Positions 34,069 through 45,281 of a DNA stretch of 64,000 nt are shown piece after piece. Position numbers and translations under genes: made by a program. The stretch spans positions 2,356,001 through 2,420,000 of the forward strand of contig JBBCHM010000001.1 of assembly GCA_037200045.1 (NCBI GenBank), read 5' to 3'. The notes beneath the pieces were generated by a model, which saw only the letters and a list, made by a program, of their open reading frames with translations, was not told the DNA's origin and did no database searches. The stretch's first letter is position 1. Each line of letters opens with the position of its first letter. The DNA is from Rhizomicrobium sp. (GTDB lineage: Bacteria > Pseudomonadota > Alphaproteobacteria > Micropepsales > Micropepsaceae).

Positions 34069-36428
34069 TCAAAACTCCTTCAACAACCGATCGATATAAT
34101 CCAACTCCTGCTGCGGTCGGCCGCGTTCGGCGGCCCGGCGCCGCAGCTCCATCAGGATGTCGCGGGCGCGCTGGAGCTCCGAGGCGCTCGGCACCTTCAC
34201 GTCGTTGCCGAACGAGCTCCCGTTCCCGGCGCGGCCCAGCGGGTCCTCGTTGGCGCCGTTCTGCTGGTCCTGGCCCATCTCCTTCATCAGCTTGTTCGCC
34301 AATTCGTTGGCGGCGCCGCGCAGCGCGTCGAGCGCGTTCTTCTGGTCGAGGCTGGACCCGTTGAAGTCGTTCGAGCCCAGCTCCTGTCCCGACTGGCCCA
34401 TCGAATTGCCGGCGCGGCCCAGATCGTTCGGCGCCGGAATCTTCTGGCCGCCGAGTCCGTTCAGGATGTCGCCGAGCTGTTTCTTGATGTCGCCCTGTTC
34501 CTTCTGCAGCGCCTTGGATCGACCTGCTCGCCCTGGCGGCCCTTGAAGGTCTTGTCGAGCAGCGCCCTTTGCTTGCCCATCAGATCGCCGAGCCCGCGAA
34601 TCGCATCGGACAGCGCCTTGCTCGTGGGCGATTGCGGACCGTTGCCGTTGCCCGCGCCGTTGCTCAGCCGGAGATTTTCAAGAAGGTTCTGCAGCAGCGC
34701 CAGCATCTGCTGCGCCTGGCCGCGCGCGCCGCTTTGCGCGAGCTGCTGGATCGTCTTGAGCAGCGTCTGCAGATCCTGCTCGCTCAGCACCTTGGTGTCG
34801 GGCGGCGGCGGTCCGGCATTGGCCTGCGGATTGGCCGCCAGCGCCTGCATATAGCGCTGCATCGCTTCGTTGTAGCGCTGGAGCAGTTCGTCGATCACAT
34901 CCTGCGGCGCGCCCTGGGCCAGCGCCTGCGCCAGCATCGCCTGCAAGCGCCGCAGATCCTCCGCCGCCGACAGCATGCCGCCGCGTTCGAGCCCGGCCGC
35001 GATCTGCCACAACAAGTCCTCGACGTGTTCGACCTCCTCGGCATGGGCCGCATGGACAAGGCCCCAGCGCGCGGCGCGGATCGCCGTGTAGACGCCCGAC
35101 TGGTTCGCATAGAAAATCTGCGGCGCGAGGGTGAGCGCGTCGAGCATCCTGGCCACGCGATTGCGGTCCTGCGGCGTGGTGCTGGTCGCCAGATTCTGCC
35201 GCTGCTCGATCAGCGCGCGGGCCAGCGGATTGGTGAACACCCGCGCCGGCAGGCGATAGGTGACCGGCTTGGTCGACGCCGTCTGGCCCGCGCCGTCCAC
35301 CGCCTGCAGCACGATGTCGACGTCGAGGCCGGCATAGGGATGCGCCGTCAGGTCCTGGAACGCGGTCTCGTTGACCGATTTCGCCGAAGCCGGCAGCGAC
35401 AGATCGAGGACCAGTGCCTTGCCGTGCCGGTTGTGCGGCGTGATGATCGCGCGCACCGCCGTCACGCCGTAATCGTCGCTCGCGCGATAAGCGAGCTTGA
35501 GTGCCTGGTGCTCGGTCTTGCCCGGCGGTGCGGTGAAGGCGATGGTCGGCGCGTGGTCCGGGATCGCGGTGAACGACCAGTCGCCGATGGCGCGGCCCGA
35601 GCTTCTCACCCGCACATGCGCGTCGCCAAGGATGCGGGCGCTCGCGGCGTATTCGCCCCGGCCGCCGGCAAAGCCCGCGCCGCTATCGCTGTCGGAATCG
35701 AAGGCGAGGCCCGGCGCATGGCCCGCGCCATGGACGCGCAGATTGAGCACCGATCCCGCCGGCACGGCGAGCGTCATGCCCTTCGCCAGATAGACCGGCG
35801 GCTGGCCGGTATAGGCCGGCGGATCGATCCAGGCATCGAGCGTGGCGCTTTCCGCCGCGCCGTCGTCGTTGAACCCGGCCCATAGCCGTCGGACCGAATC
35901 CGTGCCGGCGACCGCCAGTCCCGCCACCACCAGCAGCAGCACGACGAAGCGCAGCGCGCGCGGATCGCGCCTGGGCAGTCCCGGCGACGGCCAGGCCACC
36001 GAGAGCCTGCCGACGCTCGCCAGCAGCCGGCGCAGATGCAGCGCCCACAATTCCTCGGCCAGCGGATCGCCGCCGCCGATGGCCAGCCGGTCGCCGGCTT
36101 CGGAGATCGGCCGGTGCGCAAGGCCGCTGGACCGCTCCAGCCGCCGCGCACCTTCGAGCCAGTCCGGCAGATGCAGGTCGCGGAACCCGAAATAGAGCGC
36201 CAGCCCAGTGGCCGTGATAGCGCCGGCCAGGATCAGGGCATGCACCGTCCAGGGCAGCGGCGCGAACAGGTCGAACAGCGCGGCGGCCGCGAACAGCCCG
36301 GCGATGCCGCTCGCCGGCCACAGCGCCGGCCAGACCCGCTCGAAGGCCAGCGCCGCGCGCGACCACCGGATATAGCGGTCAGCCCTCAAGCCAGTCTGGA
36401 ATTCTTTCGGATCCGAATAACGCGTCAT
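34069..36428 (-). CDS. TIGR02302/DUF4175 membrane protein (reading frame interrupted)
   Basis: A large (about 785-residue when repaired) inner-membrane protein of the DUF4175/TIGR02302 family, regularly found after lysA in alphaproteobacteria. Membrane segments are near the N-terminus (ALWPASGIAGLFAAAALFDL, TVHALILAGAITATGLALYF) and a third near 175 (FVVLLLVVAGLAVAGTDSV); the rest is a long soluble region with Gln/Leu-rich coiled coils (QTLLKTIQQLAQSG) and a C-terminal helical end (LDYIDRLLKEF). The frame breaks at about 34516: GATCCAAG should be GATCCCAAG to continue with ALQKEQGDIKKQLGDILNGL. ATG 36428 overlaps lysA by 50 nt; TTG 36389 is an alternative start. Confidence 0.82.
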
Positions 36429-37647
36429 CGTCCATTCTTGGCCGGACCACGCTCCATCGCTCGTCCTTGACGAGCACTTCCGGCGCGGGCGGGCGCGCAT
36501 TGTAAGCCGAAGCCATCACCGCGCCATAGGCGCCGGCGGAGAGGATCGCCACCAGGTCGCCGGCTTCGAGTTCCGGCATCTCCCGGTCGGCGGCGAAAAT
36601 GTCGGAGGTTTCGCAGACCGGGCCGACCACGTCATAGCGCCCGCGCGGCGTCTGGGCGCCCGGCTCGGCGACGCGCACGATCTCGTGATGGGAATCGTAC
36701 AGCGCCGGCCGGATCAGGTCGTTCATCCCGGCATCGACGATGGCGAAGGTCTTGGCCTCGCCCTTCTTGATGTAGAGCACCCGCGTCACCAGGATTCCGG
36801 CATTGGCCGCGATCAGCCGGCCGGGTTCCAAAATGAGCTGGCAGCCCAGGCCCTGGGTGATCCGCGTCGCCAGCGCGCCATAGGCCGACGGATCGGGCGG
36901 CGGCGCGTTGTCGGTGACGTAAGGCACGCCCAGCCCGCCGCCGAGGTCGAGGCGGCTGATCGTGTGGCCGTCGGCGCGCAGCAGCGCGGCCAGCTCCACG
37001 ACTTTCCGGAACGCCTGCTCGAACGGTTCCAACTCGACGATCTGGCTGCCGATATGGACGTCGATCCCGACGGCCGCGATGCCCTTCAGCGACGCCGCCA
37101 GCTTGTAGGCCTCGCGCGCGCGCGACCACGGAATGCCGAACTTGGTCTCCGCCGTTCCGGTGGTGATCTTGGCATGCGTCCTGGCATCGACATCGGGATT
37201 GACGCGGATGGTGATGGATGCCGTCTTGCCCATCGCGCCGGCGACCTCGCTCAGCGCCAGCAGTTCCGGCTCGCTCTCGACATTGAACTGATAGATCCCG
37301 GCATCGAGGCCGAGCGCCATCTCGATCCGGGTCTTGCCGACGCCGGAAAACACGATGCGGTTGCCGGGTATACCGGCGCGCAACGCCTTCTTGAGTTCGC
37401 CGCCCGAGACCACGTCGGCGCCCGCGCCAAGCCGCGCCAGTGTCTTCAAGACGGCGACATTGCCCAGCGCCTTGACCGAGAACGCGACCAGCGAATCCTT
37501 CGGGACCGCGGCCGCGAAGACGCGATAGTGCCGCTCCAGCGTGGCGCTGGAATAGCAGTAGAACGGCGTGCCGACCTTTTCCGCCAGCACGTTCAGGTCG
37601 ACGCCTTCGGCATGCAGAACGCCACCGCTATAGCCGAAATGGTTCAT
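36379..37647 (-). CDS. lysA: Diaminopimelate decarboxylase
   Basis: A 422-residue PLP enzyme, fold III, that converts meso-diaminopimelate to lysine. PLP lysine is K59 in VAFSVKALGNVAVLKTLARL. Other sites: VDVHIGSQI-type sequence (VGIDVHIGSQIVELEPFEQ), GGGLGVPYV, LILEPGRLIAANAGILVTRV, and the active-site Cys in GPVCETSDIFA from the partner subunit. The end ISAGAYGAVMASAYNARP-type (VAILSAGAYGAVMASAYNAR) is standard. ATG 37647 overlaps the stop of the small lipoprotein gene by ATGA. Confidence 0.96.
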   Translation of the reverse strand: MNHFGYSGGVLHAEGVDLNVLAEKVGTPFYCYSSATLERHYRVFAAAVPKDSLVAFSVKALGNVAVLKTLARLGAGADVVSGGELKKALRAGIPGNRIVFSGVGKTRIEMALGLDAGIYQFNVESEPELLALSEVAGAMGKTASITIRVNPDVDARTHAKITTGTAETKFGIPWSRAREAYKLAASLKGIAAVGIDVHIGSQIVELEPFEQAFRKVVELAALLRADGHTISRLDLGGGLGVPYVTDNAPPPDPSAYGALATRITQGLGCQLILEPGRLIAANAGILVTRVLYIKKGEAKTFAIVDAGMNDLIRPALYDSHHEIVRVAEPGAQTPRGRYDVVGPVCETSDIFAADREMPELEAGDLVAILSAGAYGAVMASAYNARPPAPEVLVKDERWSVVRPRMDDDALFGSERIPDWLEG

Positions 37648-37792
37648 AGCCCTTGCTGCTGGGTGGTCGGCGGCTTGGAGGGATCCTTCTGCCCCTTCGG
37701 CGTCGGCTTGCCGTCCGGCATGACGAGATCGTTCTTCACGCCGCAACCGGCGACGCTGAGCGCGAGCAGGACGGCGAGGACCAGCCGAGCGT

Positions 37793-37796
<4 letters not shown>
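37644..37796 (-). CDS. Small lipoprotein, LptM/YifL-like
   Basis: A 50-residue lipoprotein translated from GTG 37796, which overlaps the argH stop (GTGA), and ending in an ATGA overlap with lysA. Signal [17 protein letters not shown] has lipobox VAGC, then a short [20 protein letters not shown] tail rich in Pro/Lys/Gln. This position between argH and lysA and the CGxKxDLxxP start are the hallmarks of LptM/YifL, which helps mature the LptD-LptE LPS translocon in E. coli. The function here is taken from the family. Confidence 0.85.
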
Positions 37797-39175
<1,379 letters not shown>

Positions 39176-39178
39176 GAG

Positions 39179-39766
39179 ATGCCCGTGACGCTGTCCCGCA
39201 CACATTACATCGTAATCGCCGCGGTGATCGCGGTCCTGGCCGCGGCTGCTGTTCTATATGAGATGCGGGGCGGCGCTGTCCAACGAGCGGCGGGCCCGCC
39301 GGCCGTCCTGGCCCCGTTTGCCGCGGCGAAGGCGCCCGCGCCGGTGCCCCAGGTCGCGATCGTCAACAGCGGCGGCACCCGCCGGACCCTGGCCTCGTTC
39401 AAGGGCAAATACATCCTGCTCAATCTGTGGGCGACCTGGTGCGCCCCCTGCGTGCGCGAGCTTCCGGCGCTGGCCAAGCTCAAGGCCGCGGTGCCGTCCG
39501 ACCGGTTCGACGTCGTGGCGGTCGATGTCGGGCGCGGCACGGCGGCCGACGCGCGGACCTTCCTCGACGCGCATGGTGCCAAGGCGCTCGACACCTATGT
39601 CGATTCCAATCTCGCTCTGCTGCGGGCCTTCGGCGCTTTCGGCCTGCCGCTCACCGTTCTGGTCGATCCGCAAGGCCATGAGGTCGGCCGCGCCGTCGGC
39701 CCGGCCGCCTGGGATTCGCCCGAGTCGATCGACTATTTCCGCGGACTGGCATCGGCCAGGTCCTAG
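39179..39766 (+). CDS. TlpA-family thiol-disulfide oxidoreductase
   Basis: A 195-residue membrane-anchored thioredoxin-fold protein facing the periplasm. N-terminal anchor [20 protein letters not shown] (9-28), then a Pro/Ala linker and the redox motif WCAPC (87-91, in [19 protein letters not shown]). The cis-Pro loop is in [18 protein letters not shown]. Such proteins reduce apocytochrome c or other periplasmic disulfides. ATG 39179 is directly divergent to argH, the usual gene pair in this class; a start further in at another codon is possible but would cut the anchor. Confidence 0.9.
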   Translation: MPVTLSRTHYIVIAAVIAVLAAAAVLYEMRGGAVQRAAGPPAVLAPFAAAKAPAPVPQVAIVNSGGTRRTLASFKGKYILLNLWATWCAPCVRELPALAKLKAAVPSDRFDVVAVDVGRGTAADARTFLDAHGAKALDTYVDSNLALLRAFGAFGLPLTVLVDPQGHEVGRAVGPAAWDSPESIDYFRGLASARS

Positions 39767-39774
39767 GTTTGTAT

Positions 39775-39798
39775 TGCCATTTGTGTGTACAAATGGCA
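39775..39798. promoter_or_regulatory. Palindromic operator candidate of brnTA
   Basis: TGCCATTTGT (39775-39784) and ACAAATGGCA (39789-39798) form a perfect 10-bp inverted repeat around GTGT, ending 10 nt before the chosen brnT start. BrnA is known to repress its own operon through DNA binding, so this is a likely operator. Confidence 0.6.
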
Positions 39799-39808
39799 GA
39801 CTTCCGGC

Positions 39809-40108
39809 ATGGTTCGGGCGGTCGCCGGATTCGACTGGGATGTCGGCAACCTGGCCAAGTGCCGCAAGCACGGCGTTTCCCTCGCGGAAATCGAGAGCTT
39901 GTTCGAAGGCTCGCCGCGGATCGCGCCCGACCTGAAGCACTCGGCGACGGAAGACCGCCGAATTGCCGTCGGTCGCGGCGCTTCGGGCCGGGCGTTATTC
40001 GTGGCCTTCGTGTTCCGCATGGTCGACGGGACGCTCCGCATTCGGCCGATCACGGCGCGCTACATGCACAGCAAGGAAGTCGAGGCCTATGAAAAAGAGA
40101 GTCCCTAA
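39809..40108 (+). CDS. brnT: BrnT family ribonuclease toxin
   Basis: A 99-residue toxin of the BrnT family (RelE-like fold RNase that stops translation). The family start FDWDVGNLAKCRKHGVSLAE (8-27), the middle DLKHSATEDRRIAVGRGASG and the end LRIRPITARYMHSKEVEAYE are all recognisable. ATG 39809 is chosen from length; a GTG at 39785 inside the palindrome is also in frame. It overlaps brnA by 20 nt. GC content and codon use look lower in regularity than in neighbours, consistent with a mobile module, but this is by eye. Confidence 0.88.
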   Translation: MVRAVAGFDWDVGNLAKCRKHGVSLAEIESLFEGSPRIAPDLKHSATEDRRIAVGRGASGRALFVAFVFRMVDGTLRIRPITARYMHSKEVEAYEKESP

Positions 40109-40340
40109 GCTGACATCCGATGCGGCCGCCGAGCGGTTTCTCGCGCGGGATCTATCGGGTCTCGATTTCTCGCAGTTCAAGCCCGTCCGCTTCGAATTCG
40201 AAAAAAAGACGGCGCGCGTAAACATGCGGCTGCCCGAGACGCTGCTCAAAGCCGTGAAGGCCCGCGCAACCGCGAGAAAAATTCCCTATCAGCGCTTCAT
40301 TCGCGAATCGCTCGAGCGCGCCGTCGCGACCAGGAAATAG
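40089..40340 (+). CDS. brnA: BrnA family antitoxin
   Basis: An 83-residue antitoxin with a toxin-binding N-terminus (KLTSDAAAERFLARDLSGLD) and a C-terminal ribbon-helix-helix DNA-binding domain (ARVNMRLPETLLKAVKARAT, IPYQRFIRESLERAV). The RHH strand-helix-helix is typical of BrnA/CopG, and the 20-nt overlap with brnT supports a toxin-antitoxin operon. It should neutralise BrnT and repress the operon at the palindrome upstream. Confidence 0.88.
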   Translation: MKKRVPKLTSDAAAERFLARDLSGLDFSQFKPVRFEFEKKTARVNMRLPETLLKAVKARATARKIPYQRFIRESLERAVATRK

Positions 40341-40424
40341 CCGGCGCTGCCGCGCCGCGTCGGGCGCCGCCCGCGCAAGCGCGGTTCCTCGACAGCGGCG
40401 GACCGGCGATGTTAGCGTGCCGCC

Positions 40425-41606
40425 ATGGTGGACTTCGCGGATTTCGTGGCGCCGTTCGATGCCGACGCCTTTCGTGCGGACTATTACGGCAAGCGCCCGC
40501 TGCACATTTCCGGCACGGGCCGGGAACGGACCGGCATCCTGGATTGGCCGCGGTTCAACGCGGCGCTCGCGCTCGCGTCCTTTTGGACCGAAGACACGCT
40601 GAAGCTCTACTTCAAGAACCGCGCGGCGCTGCGCGACACCTATTGCGACCTCGCCGATTTGCGCCCGGGGCAGAGCGCGCCGGTCAATCCCGAGCGGGTC
40701 AAGGTGCTGCTGGGGCTCGGCGCCAGCCTGATCACCAACCAGTTGCATCGGGTTTGCCCGGAGGTGAACGCGGTGGCCCACATGCTCGAACGCGAATTCG
40801 CCGCGCGCGTCATGGCCAACGCCTATTGCTCCTTCAACGGCGTGCAGGCGTTCCAGACCCATTTCGACCTGCACGATGTCTTCGCCGTCCAGGTCGAAGG
40901 CGAAAAACTGTGGCGCGTCTACGAGGCGCGGGCGGACACGCCGGTCGCGCCGGTGCCGCCGGGCGAAGCGGGCGAGAAATGGTTGTTGGCGACGCGCGGA
41001 CGTTTGCTGTTCGAAGTGCGCATGAAGCCCGGCGACATCCTCTATCTGCCGCGCGGTCAGTACCACGACGCCCTGACCGCGGCGCAAGCCTCGCTCCACG
41101 TCACCTTCGGGGTCACGCCGCCGACGGGGCTCGCCCTGTTCAAGCTGCTGGAGAATGTCATGGCCGGCGAAAGCGCCTTTCGCGCCGCCCTGCCGGATGC
41201 GCGCCGCCCCGGCGAGCTGCGCGAGCGGCTCGCCGTTCTCGCCGACCGGCTCAAGGCCGTGCTCACCTCGCCCGCCTTCGCCCTGGATGTGCTGAACCAT
41301 CAGCGCGGTCTGGCCGGCACAGCGCCGGACTACGACTTGCCGGCCCAGATGCCGTCGTCCTGGTACGCGACCGCCCGTCCGGCGAAAGTCCTGCGGCGCG
41401 ATGCCGGTTTCGTCCTCATCTGCGACGGACGCGAGATCGCGCTGGGCGCCGCCTATCCGGCCGTCGAATGGCTGGTGCAGCAGCGGTTCTTCTCCCTGGA
41501 AGACGCGCTCGCCCGCCATCCCGGCGTGGACCGGTCCGAGCTGCGCGCCGTCCTGGAGCTTCTCGTCGGCGCCAAGATCGTCGCGCCGACCCAGATGCAG
41601 CAGTAA
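40425..41606 (+). CDS. JmjC/cupin-like Fe(II)/2OG oxygenase
   Basis: A 393-residue protein of the cupin_4/JmjC type that includes ribosomal-protein hydroxylases such as RoxA. The Fe site is visible: H146-F-D148 in FQTHFDLHDVFAVQVEGEKL and H214 in ILYLPRGQYHDALT. EGEKLWRVYE is the usual turn after the HxD. N-terminal region AFRADYYGKRPLHISG matches the family start. The C-terminal 130 residues are a winged-helix-like part (WLVQQRFFSLEDALARH). The gene faces a sulfotransferase gene, ends 14 nt apart. Substrate unknown; pairs of such oxygenases with sulfotransferases recur in this class. Confidence 0.83.
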   Translation: MVDFADFVAPFDADAFRADYYGKRPLHISGTGRERTGILDWPRFNAALALASFWTEDTLKLYFKNRAALRDTYCDLADLRPGQSAPVNPERVKVLLGLGASLITNQLHRVCPEVNAVAHMLEREFAARVMANAYCSFNGVQAFQTHFDLHDVFAVQVEGEKLWRVYEARADTPVAPVPPGEAGEKWLLATRGRLLFEVRMKPGDILYLPRGQYHDALTAAQASLHVTFGVTPPTGLALFKLLENVMAGESAFRAALPDARRPGELRERLAVLADRLKAVLTSPAFALDVLNHQRGLAGTAPDYDLPAQMPSSWYATARPAKVLRRDAGFVLICDGREIALGAAYPAVEWLVQQRFFSLEDALARHPGVDRSELRAVLELLVGAKIVAPTQMQQ

Positions 41607-41619
41607 ACGCGCCGATACA

Positions 41620-42561
41620 TCAGGACGCGGTGCGCGCCTGGAGCGCGTCCAGCGCCGGCCGGGCATAGGTGTCGATCGCCCGGCGCAGCGCGGGCGACGC
41701 GGCGGACTGCTTGGCCTCGGTATCGGATTCGAAGATCGCGGCCTCGCCCCGCGGCGCCTTGGAATAGGTCCGCGCGGCATCCGCCATGCGCTCCTTTTGC
41801 GCGCCGTCCAGCGCGAGCGAAAAATGCGGCGCCACGATGTCCCACGCCGCCGCCGGCAGGTCCGCATAGGACACCAGCTTGCCCTGGCCGGCGTTCAGCC
41901 GCAGCGCCGCGGTGCAGAACGCGCCATAGAGGCGGGCGATGTCCTCCTCGCTGGATCGCGACACGCCGAGCGGATCGATCACCCGGACAAGCCGGTGATA
42001 GGGTTCGGAGTCCTTGGCGAACCATCCGGCGGGCTCTTTCAGCAGCGAAACGCCGACCTCGACCGGATCGCGATAATTGAAGACCCAGGGCGATGTGGGA
42101 AACGCCTCGGCCAGCATGTCGCAGAACAGCGTGTTCCAGCTCGTGAGTTTCAGGACATAGGGTCCGCGCGCATGGGCGGCGAACGCCGCGCCGAGCGAGC
42201 GCAGCGCGCCGACCAGATCGTGGCGCGGCCAGGTGTGCGGCGGCAGCAGGATCTCGCTGACCGGCAGTGGCTCGCCATAGACCACCAGATTCTCGTGCTG
42301 CTTCAGCAATTGCGACAACAGGGTCGAGCCGCAGCGCGAGACATGGAAGATGATGCCCGCGGGCGCGCTGCCCGGCGCGGCCTTGCCCAGATCGCTCCGG
42401 GGAACGTGCACGACCCGGTCCGGCGACGCGATCCGCACCACCGTCTGCTGCATGAACGGGTCGTGCAGCTCCCGCGGCGCGATGTCCCGCAGCATCAGAT
42501 ACAGGCCGGTCGGGTGCAGGGCCGCGCGCACCGGAAGCCCGCCGCCCGGACTCTTATCCAT
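41620..42561 (-). CDS. Sulfotransferase family protein
   Basis: A 313-residue PAPS-dependent sulfotransferase-type protein. The 5'-phosphosulfate loop is IIFHVSRCGSTLLSQLL (70-86) and the 3'-phosphate region is WVFNYRDPVEVGVSLL; the C-terminal part TYSKAPRGEAAIFESD is less conserved. No signal peptide; cytosolic. It is convergent with the JmjC/cupin gene. Small molecule or peptide as acceptor is unknown. Family members sometimes bind without sulfating; activity is not certain. Confidence 0.82.
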   Translation of the reverse strand: MDKSPGGGLPVRAALHPTGLYLMLRDIAPRELHDPFMQQTVVRIASPDRVVHVPRSDLGKAAPGSAPAGIIFHVSRCGSTLLSQLLKQHENLVVYGEPLPVSEILLPPHTWPRHDLVGALRSLGAAFAAHARGPYVLKLTSWNTLFCDMLAEAFPTSPWVFNYRDPVEVGVSLLKEPAGWFAKDSEPYHRLVRVIDPLGVSRSSEEDIARLYGAFCTAALRLNAGQGKLVSYADLPAAAWDIVAPHFSLALDGAQKERMADAARTYSKAPRGEAAIFESDTEAKQSAASPALRRAIDTYARPALDALQARTAS

Positions 42562-42609
42562 GGGCCCAGGAAATCACGCGGCCGTTCGGCGCGTCAATGT
42601 CGTGACGGA

Positions 42610-43485
42610 TCACCGCGTCGGGACCGGATGGTCGCCGCGATAGTCGTAGAAGCCGCGGCCGGTCTTCTGACCGAGCCAGCCTGCTTCGACATATTTCACC
42701 AAAAGCGGACAGGGGCGGTATTTCGAATCCGCCAGGCCCTCATACAGCACCTGCATGATCGACAGGCAGGTATCGAGCCCGATGAAATCGGCGAGCTGCA
42801 GCGGCCCCATCGGATGGTTGGCGCCCAGCCGCATCGCGGTGTCGATCGCCTCGACGTTGCCGACGCCCTCGTACAGCGTATAGACCGCCTCGTTGATCAT
42901 CGGCTGCAGGATGCGGTTGACGATGAAGGCCGGGAAGTCCTCGGCATAGGCCGCCGTCTTGCCGACCCGGCGCACGATCTCCAGCGCCGCCTGGAAGGTC
43001 GGATCGTCGGTCGCGATGCCGCGGATGACTTCAACAAGCTGCATCATCGGCACCGGGTTCATGAAATGGATGCCGATGAAGCGCTCCGGCCGGTCGGTCG
43101 CGGTGGCGAGGCGCGTTACAGAGATCGACGAGGTGTTGGTCGCGATCAGCGCCTTGTCGTTCAGCCGCGGCGTCAATTCCTGGAAAATCTTCTTCTTGAC
43201 CGCCTCGTCCTCGGTCGCCGCCTCGATCACGAGGTCGCGGTCCTTCAGATCGTCCAGCGCGGTGGTGGTGCGGATGCGCTTCAGCGCCGGCTCGATCTGC
43301 TCTTCCTTGATCAGGCCGCGCGCCGCCTGGCGGTGCATGTTCTTGGTGATGCGGTCCAGCGCCTTGCCGAGCTGGTCCTTGTTGACGTCGTCCAGCACCA
43401 CATCGTAACCCGCCAGCGACAGGACGTGGGCGATGCCGTTGCCCATCTGGCCCGCGCCGATAACGCCGATGCGTTCAATAACCAT
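42610..43485 (-). CDS. 3-hydroxyacyl-CoA (3-hydroxybutyryl-CoA) dehydrogenase
   Basis: A 291-residue NAD(P)-dependent enzyme that oxidises or reduces 3-hydroxybutyryl-CoA. Dinucleotide motif IGVIGAGQMGNGIAHVLSLA (6-25), catalytic His and Asn in FIGIHFMNPVPMMQLVEVIR, and the C-terminal domain NRILQPMINEAVYTLYEGV with the end LGQKTGRGFYDY. It lies just downstream of etfBA, so beta-oxidation or butyryl-CoA/ethylmalonyl-CoA metabolism is a reasonable context; acetoacetyl-CoA is the likely partner. Confidence 0.93.
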   Translation of the reverse strand: MVIERIGVIGAGQMGNGIAHVLSLAGYDVVLDDVNKDQLGKALDRITKNMHRQAARGLIKEEQIEPALKRIRTTTALDDLKDRDLVIEAATEDEAVKKKIFQELTPRLNDKALIATNTSSISVTRLATATDRPERFIGIHFMNPVPMMQLVEVIRGIATDDPTFQAALEIVRRVGKTAAYAEDFPAFIVNRILQPMINEAVYTLYEGVGNVEAIDTAMRLGANHPMGPLQLADFIGLDTCLSIMQVLYEGLADSKYRPCPLLVKYVEAGWLGQKTGRGFYDYRGDHPVPTR

Positions 43486-43505
43486 GTGCTTCTGTCCTCG
43501 TTGGC

Positions 43506-44447
43506 CTAATAGCCAAGCTTGGTGAGCTCTTCGTCCATTTCCGGGATTGCCTTGAACAAATCGGCGACGAGGCCGTAATCGGCGACCTGGAAGATCGGCG
43601 CTTCCTCGTCCTTGTTGATGGCGGCGATGACCTTGGAGTCCTTCATGCCGGCCAGATGCTGGATCGCGCCGGAAATGCCGACCGCGATGTAGAGGTCCGG
43701 CGCCACGACCTTGCCGGTTTGTCCGACCTGATAGTCGTTGGGCACGAAGCCGGCATCGACCGCGGCGCGCGATGCGCCGACCGCGGCGTGCAGCTTGTCG
43801 GCGATCTTGTCGAGCAGATGGAAATTGTCGCCCGACTGCATGCCGCGCCCGCCCGAGATCACGATCTTGGCCGAGGTCAGTTCGGGGCGTTCCGACTTGG
43901 ACAGCTCCTCGCCGATGAATTTCGACAGGCCCGGATCGGCCGCCGCGCCGATCTTCTCGACCGTCGCCGATCCGCCTTCGCCCACGACCTTGAAGGTGGT
44001 GGTGCGCACGGTGATGACCTTCTTGCCGGCGCCAGCCTGCACGGTGGCGATGGCGTTGCCGGCATAGATCGGCCGCTCGAACGTATCGGGGCTGACGACC
44101 TTGATGATCTCGCTGATCTGCGCCACGTCCAGCTTGGCGGCGACGCGCGGCAGGTAGTTCTTGCCGTTGGTCGTGGCGGGCGCGAGGATCGCATCGTACT
44201 TGTCGGCGAGGGAGAGGATCAGCGTCTCCATCGTCTCGGCGACCATCTTGGCATAGAGCGGATCGTCCGCGAGGATCACTTTCTCCACGCCCGCGAGCTT
44301 GGCGGCGGCTTCCGCCACCGCGCCGGCATCCGATCCGGCGACCAGCACATGCACCGGCGCGCCGAGTTGCGTCGCGGCGTTCACGACCTTGGCGGTGGCT
44401 TCCTTGAGGGACTTGTTGTCGTGTTCGGCGATGACGAGAGAGGTCAT
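43506..44447 (-). CDS. etfA: Electron transfer flavoprotein alpha subunit
   Basis: A 313-residue FAD-binding subunit. The FAD domain is C-terminal: [80 protein letters not shown]. The end [20 protein letters not shown] is standard. With EtfB it passes electrons from acyl-CoA dehydrogenases to the ubiquinone oxidoreductase. It follows etfB by 2 nt and is 20 nt before the hydroxyacyl-CoA dehydrogenase. Confidence 0.96.
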   Translation of the reverse strand: MTSLVIAEHDNKSLKEATAKVVNAATQLGAPVHVLVAGSDAGAVAEAAAKLAGVEKVILADDPLYAKMVAETMETLILSLADKYDAILAPATTNGKNYLPRVAAKLDVAQISEIIKVVSPDTFERPIYAGNAIATVQAGAGKKVITVRTTTFKVVGEGGSATVEKIGAAADPGLSKFIGEELSKSERPELTSAKIVISGGRGMQSGDNFHLLDKIADKLHAAVGASRAAVDAGFVPNDYQVGQTGKVVAPDLYIAVGISGAIQHLAGMKDSKVIAAINKDEEAPIFQVADYGLVADLFKAIPEMDEELTKLGY

Positions 44448-44449
44448 GG

Positions 44450-45199
44450 TCAGATCACTCCCGCTTCGTTCTTCAGCTTGTCGAGCAGTTCGGCGACGGT
44501 CTTCACCTTGATGCCGGCCTGGCGCTTGGGCGGCTCGGTCACCTTCAGAACCTTCAGCTTCGGCGCGATATCGACGCCGTAGTCGGCCGGCGACTTCTCC
44601 TCGATCGGCTTCTTCTTCGCCTTCATGATGTTCGGCAGCGAGGCATAGCGCGGCTCGTTGAGGCGCAGATCGACGGTCATCACCGCCGGCAGCTTGACCT
44701 CCACGGTCTGCAGGCCGCCGTCGATCTCGCGCTCGATCTTGGCGCTCTCGGCGTCCAGTTCAAGTTTATGGGCGAAGGTGCCCTGGGCCCAGCCCAACAG
44801 CGCCGCCAGCATCTGGCCGGTCTGGTTGGAATCGTCGTCGATCGCCTGCTTGCCCGCGATCACCAGCGACGGCTTTTCGATCTCGCAGATGGCTTTGAGG
44901 ATCTTGGCGACCGCCAGCGGCTCGACCTCCTGGTCGGTCTTCACCAGGATGCCGCGATCGGCGCCCATGGCGAGGGCGGTGCGGATGGTCTCGGATGCCT
45001 GCTGCGGCCCAATGGAGACGGCCACGACTTCCGTCGCCTTGCCCTTCTCCTTCAGGCGCACCGCCTCTTCGACGCAGATCTCGTCGAACGGGTTCATGGA
45101 CATTTTGACGTTGGCGAGGTCCACGCCGGACTGGTCCGCCTTCACGCGAACCTTGACGTTGTAGTCGATCACCCGCTTGACGGGCACCAGCACTTTCAT
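44450..45199 (-). CDS. etfB: Electron transfer flavoprotein beta subunit
   Basis: A 249-residue AMP-binding subunit of ETF. Starts [20 protein letters not shown], has [38 protein letters not shown], and the acyl-CoA-dehydrogenase recognition loop [20 protein letters not shown]. It leads etfB-etfA-hydroxyacyl-CoA dehydrogenase on the minus strand. The 260-nt gap upstream (to 45459) holds its promoter and a 7-bp A/T-rich palindrome. Confidence 0.96.
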   Translation of the reverse strand: MKVLVPVKRVIDYNVKVRVKADQSGVDLANVKMSMNPFDEICVEEAVRLKEKGKATEVVAVSIGPQQASETIRTALAMGADRGILVKTDQEVEPLAVAKILKAICEIEKPSLVIAGKQAIDDDSNQTGQMLAALLGWAQGTFAHKLELDAESAKIEREIDGGLQTVEVKLPAVMTVDLRLNEPRYASLPNIMKAKKKPIEEKSPADYGVDIAPKLKVLKVTEPPKRQAGIKVKTVAELLDKLKNEAGVI

Positions 45200-45281
45200 G
45201 AGTTCGAAAATCCCTGAACGGTGGCGGTTGGTTTAGCGTGTGGCGCGAGGCATGCGCCGCGTTTGTTAGGTTCCGCCCCTC

